Origin: JAAYBY01 sp964654125
GTDB lineage: Bacteria; Bacillota; Clostridia; Saccharofermentanales; UBA5734
NCBI GenBank assembly: GCA_964654125.1
Contig: CAZZGG010000001.1
Span: forward strand, 1-64,000
Length of the DNA: 64,000 nucleotides
Direction: 5' to 3'
Made by a program: the position numbers and the translations under genes. Every line of letters starts with the position of its first letter. The first letter of the stretch is position 1. This document shows, piece by piece, positions 42,970 to 51,649 of the stretch. The notes under the pieces were generated by a model. It was not told where the DNA came from. It worked only from the letters and a program-made list of their open reading frames with translations, and made no database searches.

Positions 42970-44163
42970 ATGGAGATCTGGCTGGCAACAACGGTTTTAC
43001 TTGCTCTGGTTGGCCTTTTGGCCTTATTGCTTTATCTGGCCAGCAAGTATAAAAAACGCTGGCTTAATGCCTCAGGCATTGTGGTCGGTATTCTAGTTTT
43101 AGTCCTGGCTTTTTATCTGCCCGGAGTTTATTTTGTCTCCACCTTGCAGAGGCTGGAATCAGCTGCTTCAACTAGGCTGACCACAAGCAGCAGCCCCCTT
43201 GTAACCACTAACTCGGAAACAAAAAACCTACCCAGGCCTACTACTACTGCTCTGCCAAGCAGTACAAGCACCAGGCCAACTGTGCAGCCCAGCCCGACAG
43301 CTCCGCACCTGAACCAGCCCGTCCAGCATCCGGATGTCCTGGCTGTCCGGGAGCAGCCTTATCCCCCAGATCCGCTTTTTTCAGATTTTAACGAAGTGAC
43401 CCAATTCATGCTCTATAACTTCCTCAGCGATCAGTTTGAATTTGATTTTTATCTGGCCGAGGAACTGGCACCAGATGAAGGCAGCGGCTACTACCTGCTG
43501 GATAAGGCTTGTGCCACTGCGCTGGCTTATTACTTTTTCAGTGCGTTCTACATTGAGGACCTGTACACAATCAATCAGGCCGACGGCAAAGTATATGCCA
43601 AAGTCAAGCTTTCCTTCACCCACCCGGAAAGAGATGTGCTGGCCCGGGAAAATGCTGTTGAATTTATTAGAAATAATCCAGTGCCACCGCAGGGCTTTAG
43701 CAGCGCGGCGGCTGAAAAAGCCTATGCCCGGCTGATCCATAACTTCATCGCCCGTAAGGTGATCTATGCCCCAATCGGCTATGATCCGGAAAAACTGCAG
43801 GGACTGGAAAAATACGAAGCCTTTCAGGAAGCCTATAATGTCCTGACAGCACCAGACAATGAAGCTGTCTGTGCCGGCTATGCCAGGGCTTTTGCCCTGC
43901 TGGCCCAGTATGCCGGCATCAATGCAGCTTATGTCTACGGTAATGAGACAGGCACAGAAAGCCATGCTTGGAATGTCATCTATCCATGTGACGGCAGTGA
44001 ACCCGTCCTAGTTGATGTGACCTGGGATGATATAGAGAGCTCAGACTTCCATGGCCAAAAGCATGTTTCCGACAAATATTTTTATATACCCCTCAGCGCT
44101 GAATATGAGCACGAGGCAGATATTTATTTCACTGGCTTTTTGCAATATATGAATGGGCACTAA
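42970..44163 (+). CDS. membrane-anchored transglutaminase-like protein
   Basis: 397 residues. Two hydrophobic segments (about 2-24 and 33-56), then a Thr/Ser/Pro-rich linker (about 60-125). The extracellular C-terminal transglutaminase-like domain has the catalytic Cys in NEAVCAGYARAF (about 298), His in ESHAWNVI (about 336) and Asp in LVDVTWDD (about 352). Bacterial members are often proteases or transpeptidase-like enzymes, acting on the cell surface. The start ATG 42970 follows AGGAGG. The terminator at 44167 closes it. Confidence 0.87.
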   Translation: MEIWLATTVLLALVGLLALLLYLASKYKKRWLNASGIVVGILVLVLAFYLPGVYFVSTLQRLESAASTRLTTSSSPLVTTNSETKNLPRPTTTALPSSTSTRPTVQPSPTAPHLNQPVQHPDVLAVREQPYPPDPLFSDFNEVTQFMLYNFLSDQFEFDFYLAEELAPDEGSGYYLLDKACATALAYYFFSAFYIEDLYTINQADGKVYAKVKLSFTHPERDVLARENAVEFIRNNPVPPQGFSSAAAEKAYARLIHNFIARKVIYAPIGYDPEKLQGLEKYEAFQEAYNVLTAPDNEAVCAGYARAFALLAQYAGINAAYVYGNETGTESHAWNVIYPCDGSEPVLVDVTWDDIESSDFHGQKHVSDKYFYIPLSAEYEHEADIYFTGFLQYMNGH

Positions 44164-44166
44164 AAA

Positions 44167-44190
44167 ACAGGACCGCAAGAGCGGTCCTGT
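44167..44190. terminator. bidirectional terminator between convergent genes
   Basis: Perfect 10-bp stem ACAGGACCGC (44167-44176), loop AAGA, GCGGTCCTGT (44181-44190). An A-run on the left gives a U-tract for the minus-strand binding-protein gene; T-rich sequence from 44201 partly serves the plus strand. Confidence 0.88.
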
Positions 44191-44213
44191 CACAAGTATA
44201 CTTTTCAGTTTTT

Positions 44214-45026
44214 TTAGTGAGCGAAGGCTTTGGGGAAGACCAGGCTTTCCATGACTAAACCCATATCCTCATAACCACTGGCAATTTCGACCATCTTGCC
44301 GTCGTTGGCCATTTCCAGCAGGACTCCCTGCACTGTGTACATCAGTTCCTTGTTGCCCAGTAAGAAGCCAACGCCATATTTTTCTGAAGAAACATCCTCA
44401 TCCAGGATGTGGTAGCTGCCAGACTGGCTGGCCATATAATAGTTGGCCACACCAACATCGACAGCAATGGCATCAACAGCACCTGCGTTTAGCTCCATGT
44501 AGGCTGAATTATAATCGGCTGTTTCTAAAAGCTTGGTGAAGGTGTCTGTCAGCTCTTTGCGATCCTTTTCCAAGGCTGCCAGTGCAGAGGAGCCTGCCTG
44601 GGTGATGACAGTTTTACCAGCCAGGTCAGCCATGGTGCTGATGCCACTGTCGGCGCGCACGACCATGACAATGCTGTTGTCATAGTAGCCGGCTGTCCAG
44701 GTGTAATCATTTTCGCGGCCATTGATGGTAAAACCATTCCAGATGCAATTGATGTTGCCGGTCTTGAGTTCAGCATCTTTCGAGTCCCAGACAATCGGCA
44801 CCAGCTGGATGTCCCAGTCCAGCCGCTTGCACACTTCAGCAGCCAGGGCCAGGTCAAAGCCGTCATAAGCACCCTTATCATCAATATAACCAAAGGGTGG
44901 ATATTCAGCGTCAAAGCCGACTTTTAAGGTGAATCGTTCGGTTTCTTGCTGCTTGCCGCCTTTTGAGCAGGCTGTAAAGGAAAGGAGCATGACCAGGGCC
45001 AGGCTCAGGATAAGAAGTCGCTTCAT
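44214..45026 (-). CDS. amino acid ABC transporter substrate-binding lipoprotein
   Basis: 270 residues from ATG 45026, with GGAGGTTA upstream. Signal peptide with lipobox FTAC, C20 lipidated. The mature domain has the SBP_bac_3 layout: GFDAEYPPFGYID near the start, WDSKDAELKTGNINCIWNGFTI, and KTVITQAGSSALAAL. Asp and Arg ligands for the alpha-amino/carboxyl groups are likely (VVRADSG). It probably serves the permease/ATPase at 40311-41797, from which it is separated by two plus-strand genes. Confidence 0.92.
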   Translation of the reverse strand: MKRLLILSLALVMLLSFTACSKGGKQQETERFTLKVGFDAEYPPFGYIDDKGAYDGFDLALAAEVCKRLDWDIQLVPIVWDSKDAELKTGNINCIWNGFTINGRENDYTWTAGYYDNSIVMVVRADSGISTMADLAGKTVITQAGSSALAALEKDRKELTDTFTKLLETADYNSAYMELNAGAVDAIAVDVGVANYYMASQSGSYHILDEDVSSEKYGVGFLLGNKELMYTVQGVLLEMANDGKMVEIASGYEDMGLVMESLVFPKAFAH

Positions 45027-45126
45027 GATTATTAACCTCCAACTTTCATGGCGCTTTAGCACGTGAATGTGCTAACGGAATAATGCCATGATATAAGCCT
45101 TCTGTCAAATAATCTTTGCTGGTGAG

Positions 45127-46596
45127 CTAATCTTCCTGATAGGACCTGGCTGGATAGGTCTGGCTGCGGCTGGCATAAAGGCCGGCCCGGCCCAACTGGC
45201 CCAGACCAGTCACTGCTTCTTTACTGCCATCCAGGTCTGGGTTGACATAGCGGCGGTACCACAGTTCCAACTCGCGGCGCATTAAGACCAGCCTTGCTTC
45301 AGACTCAGGCTGGCTGGCCAGATTATTTTTTTCGCCGGGATCCTGGACCAGATCATAGAGCTCATGCGGGCCATAGGGGTAGCGGTGAATATACTTGTGC
45401 GTGGCTGTGCGCAGCATCCGGACGGGGCCGTACTCCTCACAGATGACAAGAGGCCGCTCGCTGCCAGTAGACTGGCCAGCCAGCAGGGGCAGCAGGCTCT
45501 GGCCGGGCAGGATAGAGGTGCCCGGCTCATCAATCCCGGCCAGCTCCAGGATAGTCGGGTAGATATCCAGGGCGCTGGCCAGCTCCTGATAGACTTTGCC
45601 CTTGTTTTTGGTCAGGGGCGGATAAGAGAAAATAAAAGGCACCTTGACAGATTCTTCATACATATTTTGCGGGAAGGTGCCATTGCCCTTGCCCCAGACG
45701 CCGTGCTGGCCCATGCACATGCCGTTATCTGACATGAAGATAACAACAGTGTTGTCAGCCAGGTCATGTTCTACTAAAGCATCCAACAGGCGGCCGACTG
45801 CTGCATCCATGGCAGTGATGGCAGCATAATAGCCGCGCAGATTGATCTTGCGCCTGTCAGTTCCATAGACAGGACCGGTTGTCAGGTTGGGGTGGTCCGG
45901 CAGATCAGGCAAGTCGCCAAAAAGGCAGTCCTCATACATGCTGATGTATTCTGCTGGGTGGTGCTGGGCCTCCCAGGGTGAGTGCGGTGCGGTATAGTTG
46001 ACGCTGAGATAAAAGGGCTGGTCACTGGCAGCCAGCTCTGGTAGCCAGGCCAGGGCTTTTTCGGTGAATAAATCAGTCAGATAGCCCTGCTCGATGCGGA
46101 TCTGGCCGTCTTCCACGATATCCGGCTCATAATAATAAGCCCCGCCCTTGCCGATGGTATACCAGCGGCTAAAGCCGTGCTGGGGAGTCAGGCTGTCACC
46201 CAGATGCCATTTGCCGCTTAAGGCGCAGCTGTAACCTGCCTCGACCAGGGCATCCGTATAGGTGCGCAGACCGGACAGGTACTGGATCGGTTGATGCTCA
46301 TCAACATAACCGCCATAGGGGTTTATGAGGCCCAGGCGCTCAACCATGGCTTTGTCGACATTACCACTGCGCAGCCAGTCATGCACGCCATGGGCTGAGG
46401 GGATCTGGCCGGTCAGGATAGAAGCCCGGGCCGGTGAGCAGACAGGGGAGGCACAAAAGAAGTTGCTAAGGCGCGCCCCGCCGGCAGCCAGCCTGTCCAG
46501 GTTGGGTGTCTGCAGTTCCCTGGCGCCGGCACAGTGCAAGGCCCAGGGGCCCTGATCATCGGTCAGGATAAAAAGAAAATTAGGTTTTTTTGCCAT
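45127..46596 (-). CDS. sulfatase, formylglycine-type, cytoplasmic
   Basis: 489 residues. D13 and D14 in LFILTDDQGPW bind the metal. CSPAR at 53-57 is the CxPxR site where the cysteine becomes formylglycine. Later metal ligands are in MSDNGMCMGQHG (about 286-297). No signal peptide, so it acts inside the cell on imported sulfated sugars or sulfate esters. Activity needs an anaerobic (radical SAM, Cys-type) or other maturase, not seen in the window. It is similar to arylsulfatase / choline-sulfatase-like S1 members. AAGGAGG precedes the start. Confidence 0.93.
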   Translation of the reverse strand: MAKKPNFLFILTDDQGPWALHCAGARELQTPNLDRLAAGGARLSNFFCASPVCSPARASILTGQIPSAHGVHDWLRSGNVDKAMVERLGLINPYGGYVDEHQPIQYLSGLRTYTDALVEAGYSCALSGKWHLGDSLTPQHGFSRWYTIGKGGAYYYEPDIVEDGQIRIEQGYLTDLFTEKALAWLPELAASDQPFYLSVNYTAPHSPWEAQHHPAEYISMYEDCLFGDLPDLPDHPNLTTGPVYGTDRRKINLRGYYAAITAMDAAVGRLLDALVEHDLADNTVVIFMSDNGMCMGQHGVWGKGNGTFPQNMYEESVKVPFIFSYPPLTKNKGKVYQELASALDIYPTILELAGIDEPGTSILPGQSLLPLLAGQSTGSERPLVICEEYGPVRMLRTATHKYIHRYPYGPHELYDLVQDPGEKNNLASQPESEARLVLMRRELELWYRRYVNPDLDGSKEAVTGLGQLGRAGLYASRSQTYPARSYQED

Positions 46597-46935
46597 AAAG
46601 ACCTCCTTGTGTAAGGGTCTGCCGAGCTTTAATTTGCCCTGGTAATAATCCTAACAGTGCTTGTAAGTAATTGTGCTGTGCCTTGGCTGTTTTGTCAATC
46701 ATGCACAAGCTGGCTAGATTTTTGCTGGTAAATATCATTGATCTAGCTAGAAAAATAGCTGTGTCTATGCAGCGGCGTCCATCATCTAACTTTATACTCA
46801 CTAGGGCCAGCTGCTTCTCTTTCCATCCTAGTAAAAGCCTAGGCTCTGGCCAATTATGCCCTACTATGATATAAGATTTAAGTTATAGCAGGTAAGGCTT
46901 CTTATACTGCAAATAAAAGGAAAGCAGGAAATAAA
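46597..46935. other. intergenic region upstream of trpB and the sulfatase gene
   Basis: About 340 bp without a convincing gene. It should contain divergent promoters; TATGAT/GATATAAGAT near 46865-46877 is a possible -10 for trpB without a clear -35. I looked for a T-box or trp leader (Trp codons plus terminator) and saw neither. Confidence 0.4.
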
Positions 46936-48156
46936 ATGCTAAAGCCAGATGTTGACTTTGCTGTCTACCGGCAGCACAATCCGACCCAGGATGGTTATTT
47001 CGGAAGCTATGGCGGTGCTTATATCCCGCCCCAGTTAACGGCTGAGTTTGAGCGCATCCATATTGCCTATAAGACAATTTGCCAGAGCTCGAAATTTATC
47101 AGCGAGCTGCGCCGGATCAGGAGTGAGTTCCAGGGCCGGCCCACACCTACCTACCACTGTGAACGCCTGTCCAACAAGACAGGCTACTGCCAGATTTATT
47201 TAAAAAGAGAAGACTTGAACCACACTGGAGCCCACAAGCTGAACCACTGCATGGGTGAAGGCCTGCTGGCCAAGTATCTGGGCAAGAAAAAGATTATTGC
47301 CGAGACCGGCGCAGGCCAGCATGGCGTGGCGCTGGCCACAGCAGCTGCCTTTTATGGTCTGGAATGTGATATCTATATGGGTGAGGTCGATATTGCCAAG
47401 CAGGCACCCAATGTGGCCCGCATGCGCCTTTTAGGCGCCCGGGTTGTACCTGTATCGCATGGTCTGAAGACCCTTAAAGAGGCGGTTGATGCGGCCTTTG
47501 ATGCCTATATGCAAGAATATGAAGATGCCATCTATTGCATCGGCTCTGTGGTCGGTCCCCATCCCTTCCCCCTGATGGTACGTGACTTCCAGATGGTGGT
47601 CGGGATTGAGGCCAGGGAGCAGTTCCAGGCCATGACCGGTAATATGCCTGACTATGTGGTGGCCTGTGTGGGCGGCGGCTCCAATGCTGCCGGTATGTTT
47701 ACCCCCTTTCTCAATGATCCGGTCCAGCTGGTCGGAGTGGAGCCACTCGGCAAGGGTCCGGCGGTCGGTGACCATGCGGCCAGCCTGACCTATGGCACAG
47801 CAGGGATCATGCACGGCTTTAAGTCAATTATGCTGCAAAACGAAAAGGGTGAACCGGACCCGGTTTATTCCATAGCCAGCGGTCTGGACTATCCTTCGGT
47901 TGGGCCAGAGCACGCCTTCTGGCGCGACAGTGGCCGGGTCAGCTATGCCACTGTGACAGATGCTGAAGCAGTCGATGCTTTTTTTGAACTGTCCCGCTTA
48001 GAAGGAATCATTCCAGCCTTGGAAAGTGCTCATGCTGTGGCCTATGCTATCCGCCTGGCCGGCCAGCTGGAGTCAGGTTCCATCCTGGTAAACTGTTCCG
48101 GCCGGGGCGATAAAGACCTCGACTATGTCCTGGAAAAATACGGTGACCGGCTCTAA
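46936..48156 (+). CDS. trpB: tryptophan synthase beta chain (orphan trpB)
   Basis: 406 residues. The PLP lysine is K101 in HTGAHK, the general-acid Glu is E123 in ETGAGQHG, and the phosphate loop is GGGSNAAG. The C-terminus carries NCSGRGDKDLDYV. This is the TrpB1 type in length and motifs, not the longer TrpB2. The segment after the lysine reads LNHCMGE where most TrpB have INNALGQ, a notable change near the active site. It normally condenses indole and serine to tryptophan with TrpA. No trpA or other trp gene is nearby, so it may salvage indole or supply another PLP beta-replacement. Confidence 0.93.
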   Translation: MLKPDVDFAVYRQHNPTQDGYFGSYGGAYIPPQLTAEFERIHIAYKTICQSSKFISELRRIRSEFQGRPTPTYHCERLSNKTGYCQIYLKREDLNHTGAHKLNHCMGEGLLAKYLGKKKIIAETGAGQHGVALATAAAFYGLECDIYMGEVDIAKQAPNVARMRLLGARVVPVSHGLKTLKEAVDAAFDAYMQEYEDAIYCIGSVVGPHPFPLMVRDFQMVVGIEAREQFQAMTGNMPDYVVACVGGGSNAAGMFTPFLNDPVQLVGVEPLGKGPAVGDHAASLTYGTAGIMHGFKSIMLQNEKGEPDPVYSIASGLDYPSVGPEHAFWRDSGRVSYATVTDAEAVDAFFELSRLEGIIPALESAHAVAYAIRLAGQLESGSILVNCSGRGDKDLDYVLEKYGDRL

Positions 48157-48158
48157 AG

Positions 48159-49757
48159 TCATGGGAGCTGCTCAACTGCGGCCCGCTCAATCGCCAGGCC
48201 AGCCTGGTAACGGGCCAGGTATTCATTAAAACCAGCCAGATCGGCCGGGTCAGGATCAATGACCTGGCCGGTTTTTTGGTTAAAAACCCTCTGAGATAGA
48301 AAACTGGCTAGACTTTGACCTTGGCCATGGTCCAGGAAGGCTGCCAGCAGGGCTATGCCCCAGGCACCGCCTTCGGCCGCAGTTTCCATGACAGATACCG
48401 GCACACCTGTGGCAGCGGCCATGATTTTCTGACCAACCAGTTCCGTTTTAAAAAAACCACCGTGGCCGCGCAGCTCATCAAGCTGGACTTTTTCTTTTTG
48501 AAAAAGAATATCCAGGCCGATCCTTAAGGCTGCCAGGGCGGAGAAGAGCTGGCTGCGCATGAAATTGGCCAGGTTGAAGTTGCTGTCAGGCTGGCGTACA
48601 AAAAGCGGCCGGCCCTGCTCAAAGCCGGTGATATGTTCACCGGCCAGGTAGCCATAGGATAAAAGGCCGCCACAGGCCGGGTCGCCCTGCAGGGCCAGGC
48701 TGAGGAGATTTTCGTAGAGTTCCGATTTTTGGTACCCCCAGCCCATCTGCTCCAGGACCTGGCCGAAAAGGCCCAACCAGGCATCGTAGTCAGAAGTACA
48801 GTTATTGGAGTGGACCATGGCGACTAGATCGCCTGCCGGTGTGGTGACTAGATCGACTTCCGCATGAACAGCCTGCAACTGCTTTTCCAGAACCAGCATG
48901 GCAAAGACAGAGGTGCCAGCCGAAACATTGCCTGTTCTTACAGCCACACTGTTGGTGGCCACCATGCCGGTGCCGGCATCGCCTTCTGGTGGGCAAAGGG
49001 GAATACCGGCTTTTAGATCACCGCTGGGATCGAGCAAGAGGGCACCAGCCTGGCTCAAGCTGCCAGCCGGTTGGCCGGCAACGAGGACCTGGGGCAGGAT
49101 TTCTTTTAGCGTAAAGGGCAGGTCATGTTTTACTAGGAGCTGGTCAAAAGCTGCCAGCATGGCTTGATTATAATCTTTTAAGGTTGGATCGATCGGAAAA
49201 ACACCGGATGCTTCGCCAATGCCCAGCACTTTTTGGCCGGTCAGGCGCCAGTGCAGGTAACCGGCCAGGGTGGTCAGATGAGCGATCCGGTCCAGATGGT
49301 CTTCGCCGGCCAGCATGGCCTGGTAAAGATGGGCGATGCTCCAGCGCTGGGGGATGGGATGTCCAAATAAGTCAGCCAGCTGGCTGGCCGCAGGAGCGGT
49401 CATGTTATTGCGCCAGGTACGGAAGGGGACCAGCAGCTGGCCCTCTTGGTCAAAAGGCAGATAGCCATGCATCATGCCACTGACGCCCAGGGCCCTGGCT
49501 GATGTGACCTGCAGGCCGTATAGCTCCTGGACCTGATCAGCCATGGAGCGGTAACTGGCCTGCAGGCCTTGCTCCGCTTCGGCCAGGGAATAGGTCCAGA
49601 TACCATCTAGCAGGCTGTTTTCCCAATCATGGCTGCCGGCAGCCAGTACATTGTAATCACTATCAATCAAGACAGTCTTGATCCTGCTTGAACCCAATTC
49701 CAGGCCCAGATAAACCTGGCCGCTGCTAATGGCCTTGATCGCTTTTTGTTTATCCAT
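48159..49757 (-). CDS. FGGY-family carbohydrate kinase
   Basis: 532 residues. The N-terminal actin-like domain begins YLGLELGSSRIKTVLID (phosphate 1 loop, about 16-32). VSGMMHGYLPFD and the catalytic Asp region precede the linker at about 270. The second domain has GTGMVATNSVAVRTGNVSAGTS and the adenosine-binding GGFFKTE. It is nearest in plan to xylulokinase/L-ribulokinase-like ATPases of unknown sugar; EAAEGGAWGIALLAA near 470 is a standard C-terminal motif. Stop 3 bp from the convergent trpB stop; divergent from the J-domain gene. Confidence 0.9.
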   Translation of the reverse strand: MDKQKAIKAISSGQVYLGLELGSSRIKTVLIDSDYNVLAAGSHDWENSLLDGIWTYSLAEAEQGLQASYRSMADQVQELYGLQVTSARALGVSGMMHGYLPFDQEGQLLVPFRTWRNNMTAPAASQLADLFGHPIPQRWSIAHLYQAMLAGEDHLDRIAHLTTLAGYLHWRLTGQKVLGIGEASGVFPIDPTLKDYNQAMLAAFDQLLVKHDLPFTLKEILPQVLVAGQPAGSLSQAGALLLDPSGDLKAGIPLCPPEGDAGTGMVATNSVAVRTGNVSAGTSVFAMLVLEKQLQAVHAEVDLVTTPAGDLVAMVHSNNCTSDYDAWLGLFGQVLEQMGWGYQKSELYENLLSLALQGDPACGGLLSYGYLAGEHITGFEQGRPLFVRQPDSNFNLANFMRSQLFSALAALRIGLDILFQKEKVQLDELRGHGGFFKTELVGQKIMAAATGVPVSVMETAAEGGAWGIALLAAFLDHGQGQSLASFLSQRVFNQKTGQVIDPDPADLAGFNEYLARYQAGLAIERAAVEQLP

Positions 49758-49823
49758 ACCAACCTCTTTTCCTGCCAGCGGCAGATGTTAGTGATTATTT
49801 GCAGAATTTATGGTTAGAGCATA

Positions 49824-49888
49824 ATTATAGCATGAAAGGCCTGGTGCGCCTGATTTAATGCCCATCAGGCTGCATATTTTGCTATAAT
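49824..49888. promoter_or_regulatory. divergent extended -10 promoters (FGGY kinase and J-domain gene)
   Basis: Minus strand TGC-TATAAT with TATAAT at 49824-49829 faces the kinase gene. Plus strand TGC-TATAAT with TATAAT at 49883-49888 faces the J-domain gene. Both have the extended -10 and weak -35. Between them CCTGAT / ATCAGG forms a short inverted repeat that could bind a regulator. The plus-strand box covers ATG 49887, which is therefore not a start codon. Confidence 0.55.
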
Positions 49889-49916
49889 GGGGAAAATAAA
49901 GCAAAAGGACGAGCAT

Positions 49917-50387
49917 ATGCAGCACAGTAAAGAGGCTGAACTGAAAAGGACTATCCGTAAGCTGAAAAAGGCTGAGCTGAAGATTCGCTTTGCCCAGACC
50001 GGCCTGGCCGGCAGTCCTGATTTTCATGCTCATTTGCAACGCAAAAAACTGGTTTGGGACCGCTTTTTTGATTTAAATAACCCGGCATCAGATAGAAGCC
50101 AGGCCCGTTACAGGCTCTCTGAGCTGGCTTTGCTGGACAAGGATGCTTTAAAAGAAGTGATCGAACAGTTTTTCTGGCAGGTCTATTATCAGCTTTATCA
50201 GGAAAATGGCATTATGCATGCCAATCTATATGATCCAGCCCTGCTGGCCCAACTGGGCCTGCCGCAAAGTGCTGACGCCCAGGCTATCAAGAAACGTTTC
50301 CGTGAACTGGCTTTAAAGCATCATCCTGATGCAGGCGGTGATGAAAACAGCTTTATTCAGCTGATGGAAGTCTACCGGCAACTGTGA
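49917..50387 (+). CDS. small J-domain protein with C-terminal DnaJ module
   Basis: 156 residues from ATG 49917, with AAAGGAC upstream. Residues 1-95 are charged and helical, without a known family. The J-domain is C-terminal (about 110-156), with LALKHHPDAGGDENSF containing the essential HPD. J-domains stimulate the Hsp70 ATPase and deliver specific clients; a C-terminal placement is typical of specialised co-chaperones rather than DnaJ itself. It is followed 11 bp later by the GNAT_C acyltransferase-like gene and then two paralogous genes, apparently one operon. Confidence 0.85.
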   Translation: MQHSKEAELKRTIRKLKKAELKIRFAQTGLAGSPDFHAHLQRKKLVWDRFFDLNNPASDRSQARYRLSELALLDKDALKEVIEQFFWQVYYQLYQENGIMHANLYDPALLAQLGLPQSADAQAIKKRFRELALKHHPDAGGDENSFIQLMEVYRQL

Positions 50388-50398
50388 GGTGAAAGACC

Positions 50399-51634
50399 AT
50401 GCCCTGGCCACAGGATAAGTTGACTGATCTTTTAGCTGAGCTGGGCCTGGCAGCCTGCCCGCCCCGCTGGCAGGAGCTGTTTGCTCCCGCCATGCAGGCT
50501 GCAGAAATTAACTCTTATCTGGTCGATGAAAGTTGGCTAAAAGATCTGATCCATGAATACAATATCCTGGCCCAGGTCTGGCCCCAGATCAGCCAGGCTG
50601 CGGCGGAGATAGCGCAAAACAAGGCCTTGCTGGCCTATTTATTACTGCTTCAGGCAGCTCTGGCAGACCGGCAAGCCTTCTGGCAGGAAAAAGAGCTGAT
50701 CCAGCTGCCCCGGCCAGACGGCCAGGCAGAGAGCCTGGGCTATGACCTTTTAGTTTTTTTCCTGGTTCCGCCCACCATAGCCGGCAGCTGGGCAGCCTGG
50801 TCTGACCAGGCTATCCCGCATAAAATCCGCTGGGCCTCATTGCAAAGCTATGAGCAAAGCCTGCTTTTGCACAGAAGGCGGGAAGGTAAATGGGGTTACA
50901 GCCTGGGTGACCTGAGCTGGAACCTGGGCTTTGCTGATGGCCTGACTTTACGGATCGGCCGCCTGAATATGCAAAAGGGCCAACATTTTGCCGGGCATAT
51001 CAAAGTCTATGCGGATGGCAGTGGCCGCCTGGTCACCCTGGCCCATGGCCTGCGCCTGCATCAAAGCGGCTTTGCCCTGGGCAGCCCCGGCTTGACTGAT
51101 GAAACCGGCAGCTGGCTGCCCCTGGTGGAAGAAGACAGCAGCACCATCCGGGGCTACCCTGTCCTGCCCGATGGCCGGGCCGGGCAGACAACCATCAGCC
51201 TGGCCCGCGACCAGTGGCAGCTGGTACTGGAAAAAGGCGATCCTGTCATCAATGTCCATATTCCGCCGGATGAGCCCTTGAGCCCGGCCCTGTGCGCTGA
51301 GTCCTACCGCCAGACAATTGAGCTTTACCGGACTTGTTTTCCCGACTTTAAAGCCAAAGCTTTTTCCTGCCACTCCTGGCTGATGGACCCGCAGCTGGCC
51401 CTGCTCCTGCCTGAATCAGCCAACATTGTCAGATTCATGCGCCAGTACACCATCTTCCCGGCAGTCAGCAACGGCCAGGCGGTTTTCCGCTTTGTTTTTG
51501 AAAAGGACCAGCCCGATCTCAGACAGCTACCGGAAAGCACCAGCTTGGAGCGTGCCCTCAAGCAGCACTATCTGGCCGGCCGTTATATTTATCAGCCGGG
51601 CGGTTATTTTATGATTCCCGACCAGGCTGACTAG
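50399..51634 (+). CDS. acyltransferase-like protein with NAT_N / GNAT_C domains
   Basis: 411 residues. The N-terminal helical part (1-120) fits the NAT_N-type domain. The C-terminal part carries LSPALCAESYRQTIELYRTCFPDF (positions about 302-325), then AFSCHSWLMDPQL, LPESANIVRF and a terminal LKQHYLAGRYIY segment, which I recognise as GNAT_C-like. The family is annotated as acyltransferases without known substrates. No signal peptide. Sits between the J-domain gene and the tandem DUF7309-like genes, a combination I have not seen described. Confidence 0.7.
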   Translation: MPWPQDKLTDLLAELGLAACPPRWQELFAPAMQAAEINSYLVDESWLKDLIHEYNILAQVWPQISQAAAEIAQNKALLAYLLLLQAALADRQAFWQEKELIQLPRPDGQAESLGYDLLVFFLVPPTIAGSWAAWSDQAIPHKIRWASLQSYEQSLLLHRRREGKWGYSLGDLSWNLGFADGLTLRIGRLNMQKGQHFAGHIKVYADGSGRLVTLAHGLRLHQSGFALGSPGLTDETGSWLPLVEEDSSTIRGYPVLPDGRAGQTTISLARDQWQLVLEKGDPVINVHIPPDEPLSPALCAESYRQTIELYRTCFPDFKAKAFSCHSWLMDPQLALLLPESANIVRFMRQYTIFPAVSNGQAVFRFVFEKDQPDLRQLPESTSLERALKQHYLAGRYIYQPGGYFMIPDQAD

Positions 51635-51649
51635 AAAGAAGGAAAAATA

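Noticed and set aside
45056..45075. Inverted repeat TTAGCAC-N6-GTGCTAA upstream of the lipoprotein gene, sharing TGTGCTAAC with the repeat at 1682-1711
   Set aside because: Seven- to eight-base matches at two unrelated sites are likely to be chance; no promoter geometry supports an operator.
46580..46874. Small reading frames at 46580-46801 (minus) and 46671-46874 (plus) between the sulfatase and trpB genes
   Set aside because: They overlap each other antisense, have no binding site and no recognisable sequence; treated as intergenic.
46597..46935. Possible T-box or trp attenuator before trpB
   Set aside because: No Trp-codon leader peptide, T-box sequence or terminator/antiterminator pair could be seen.
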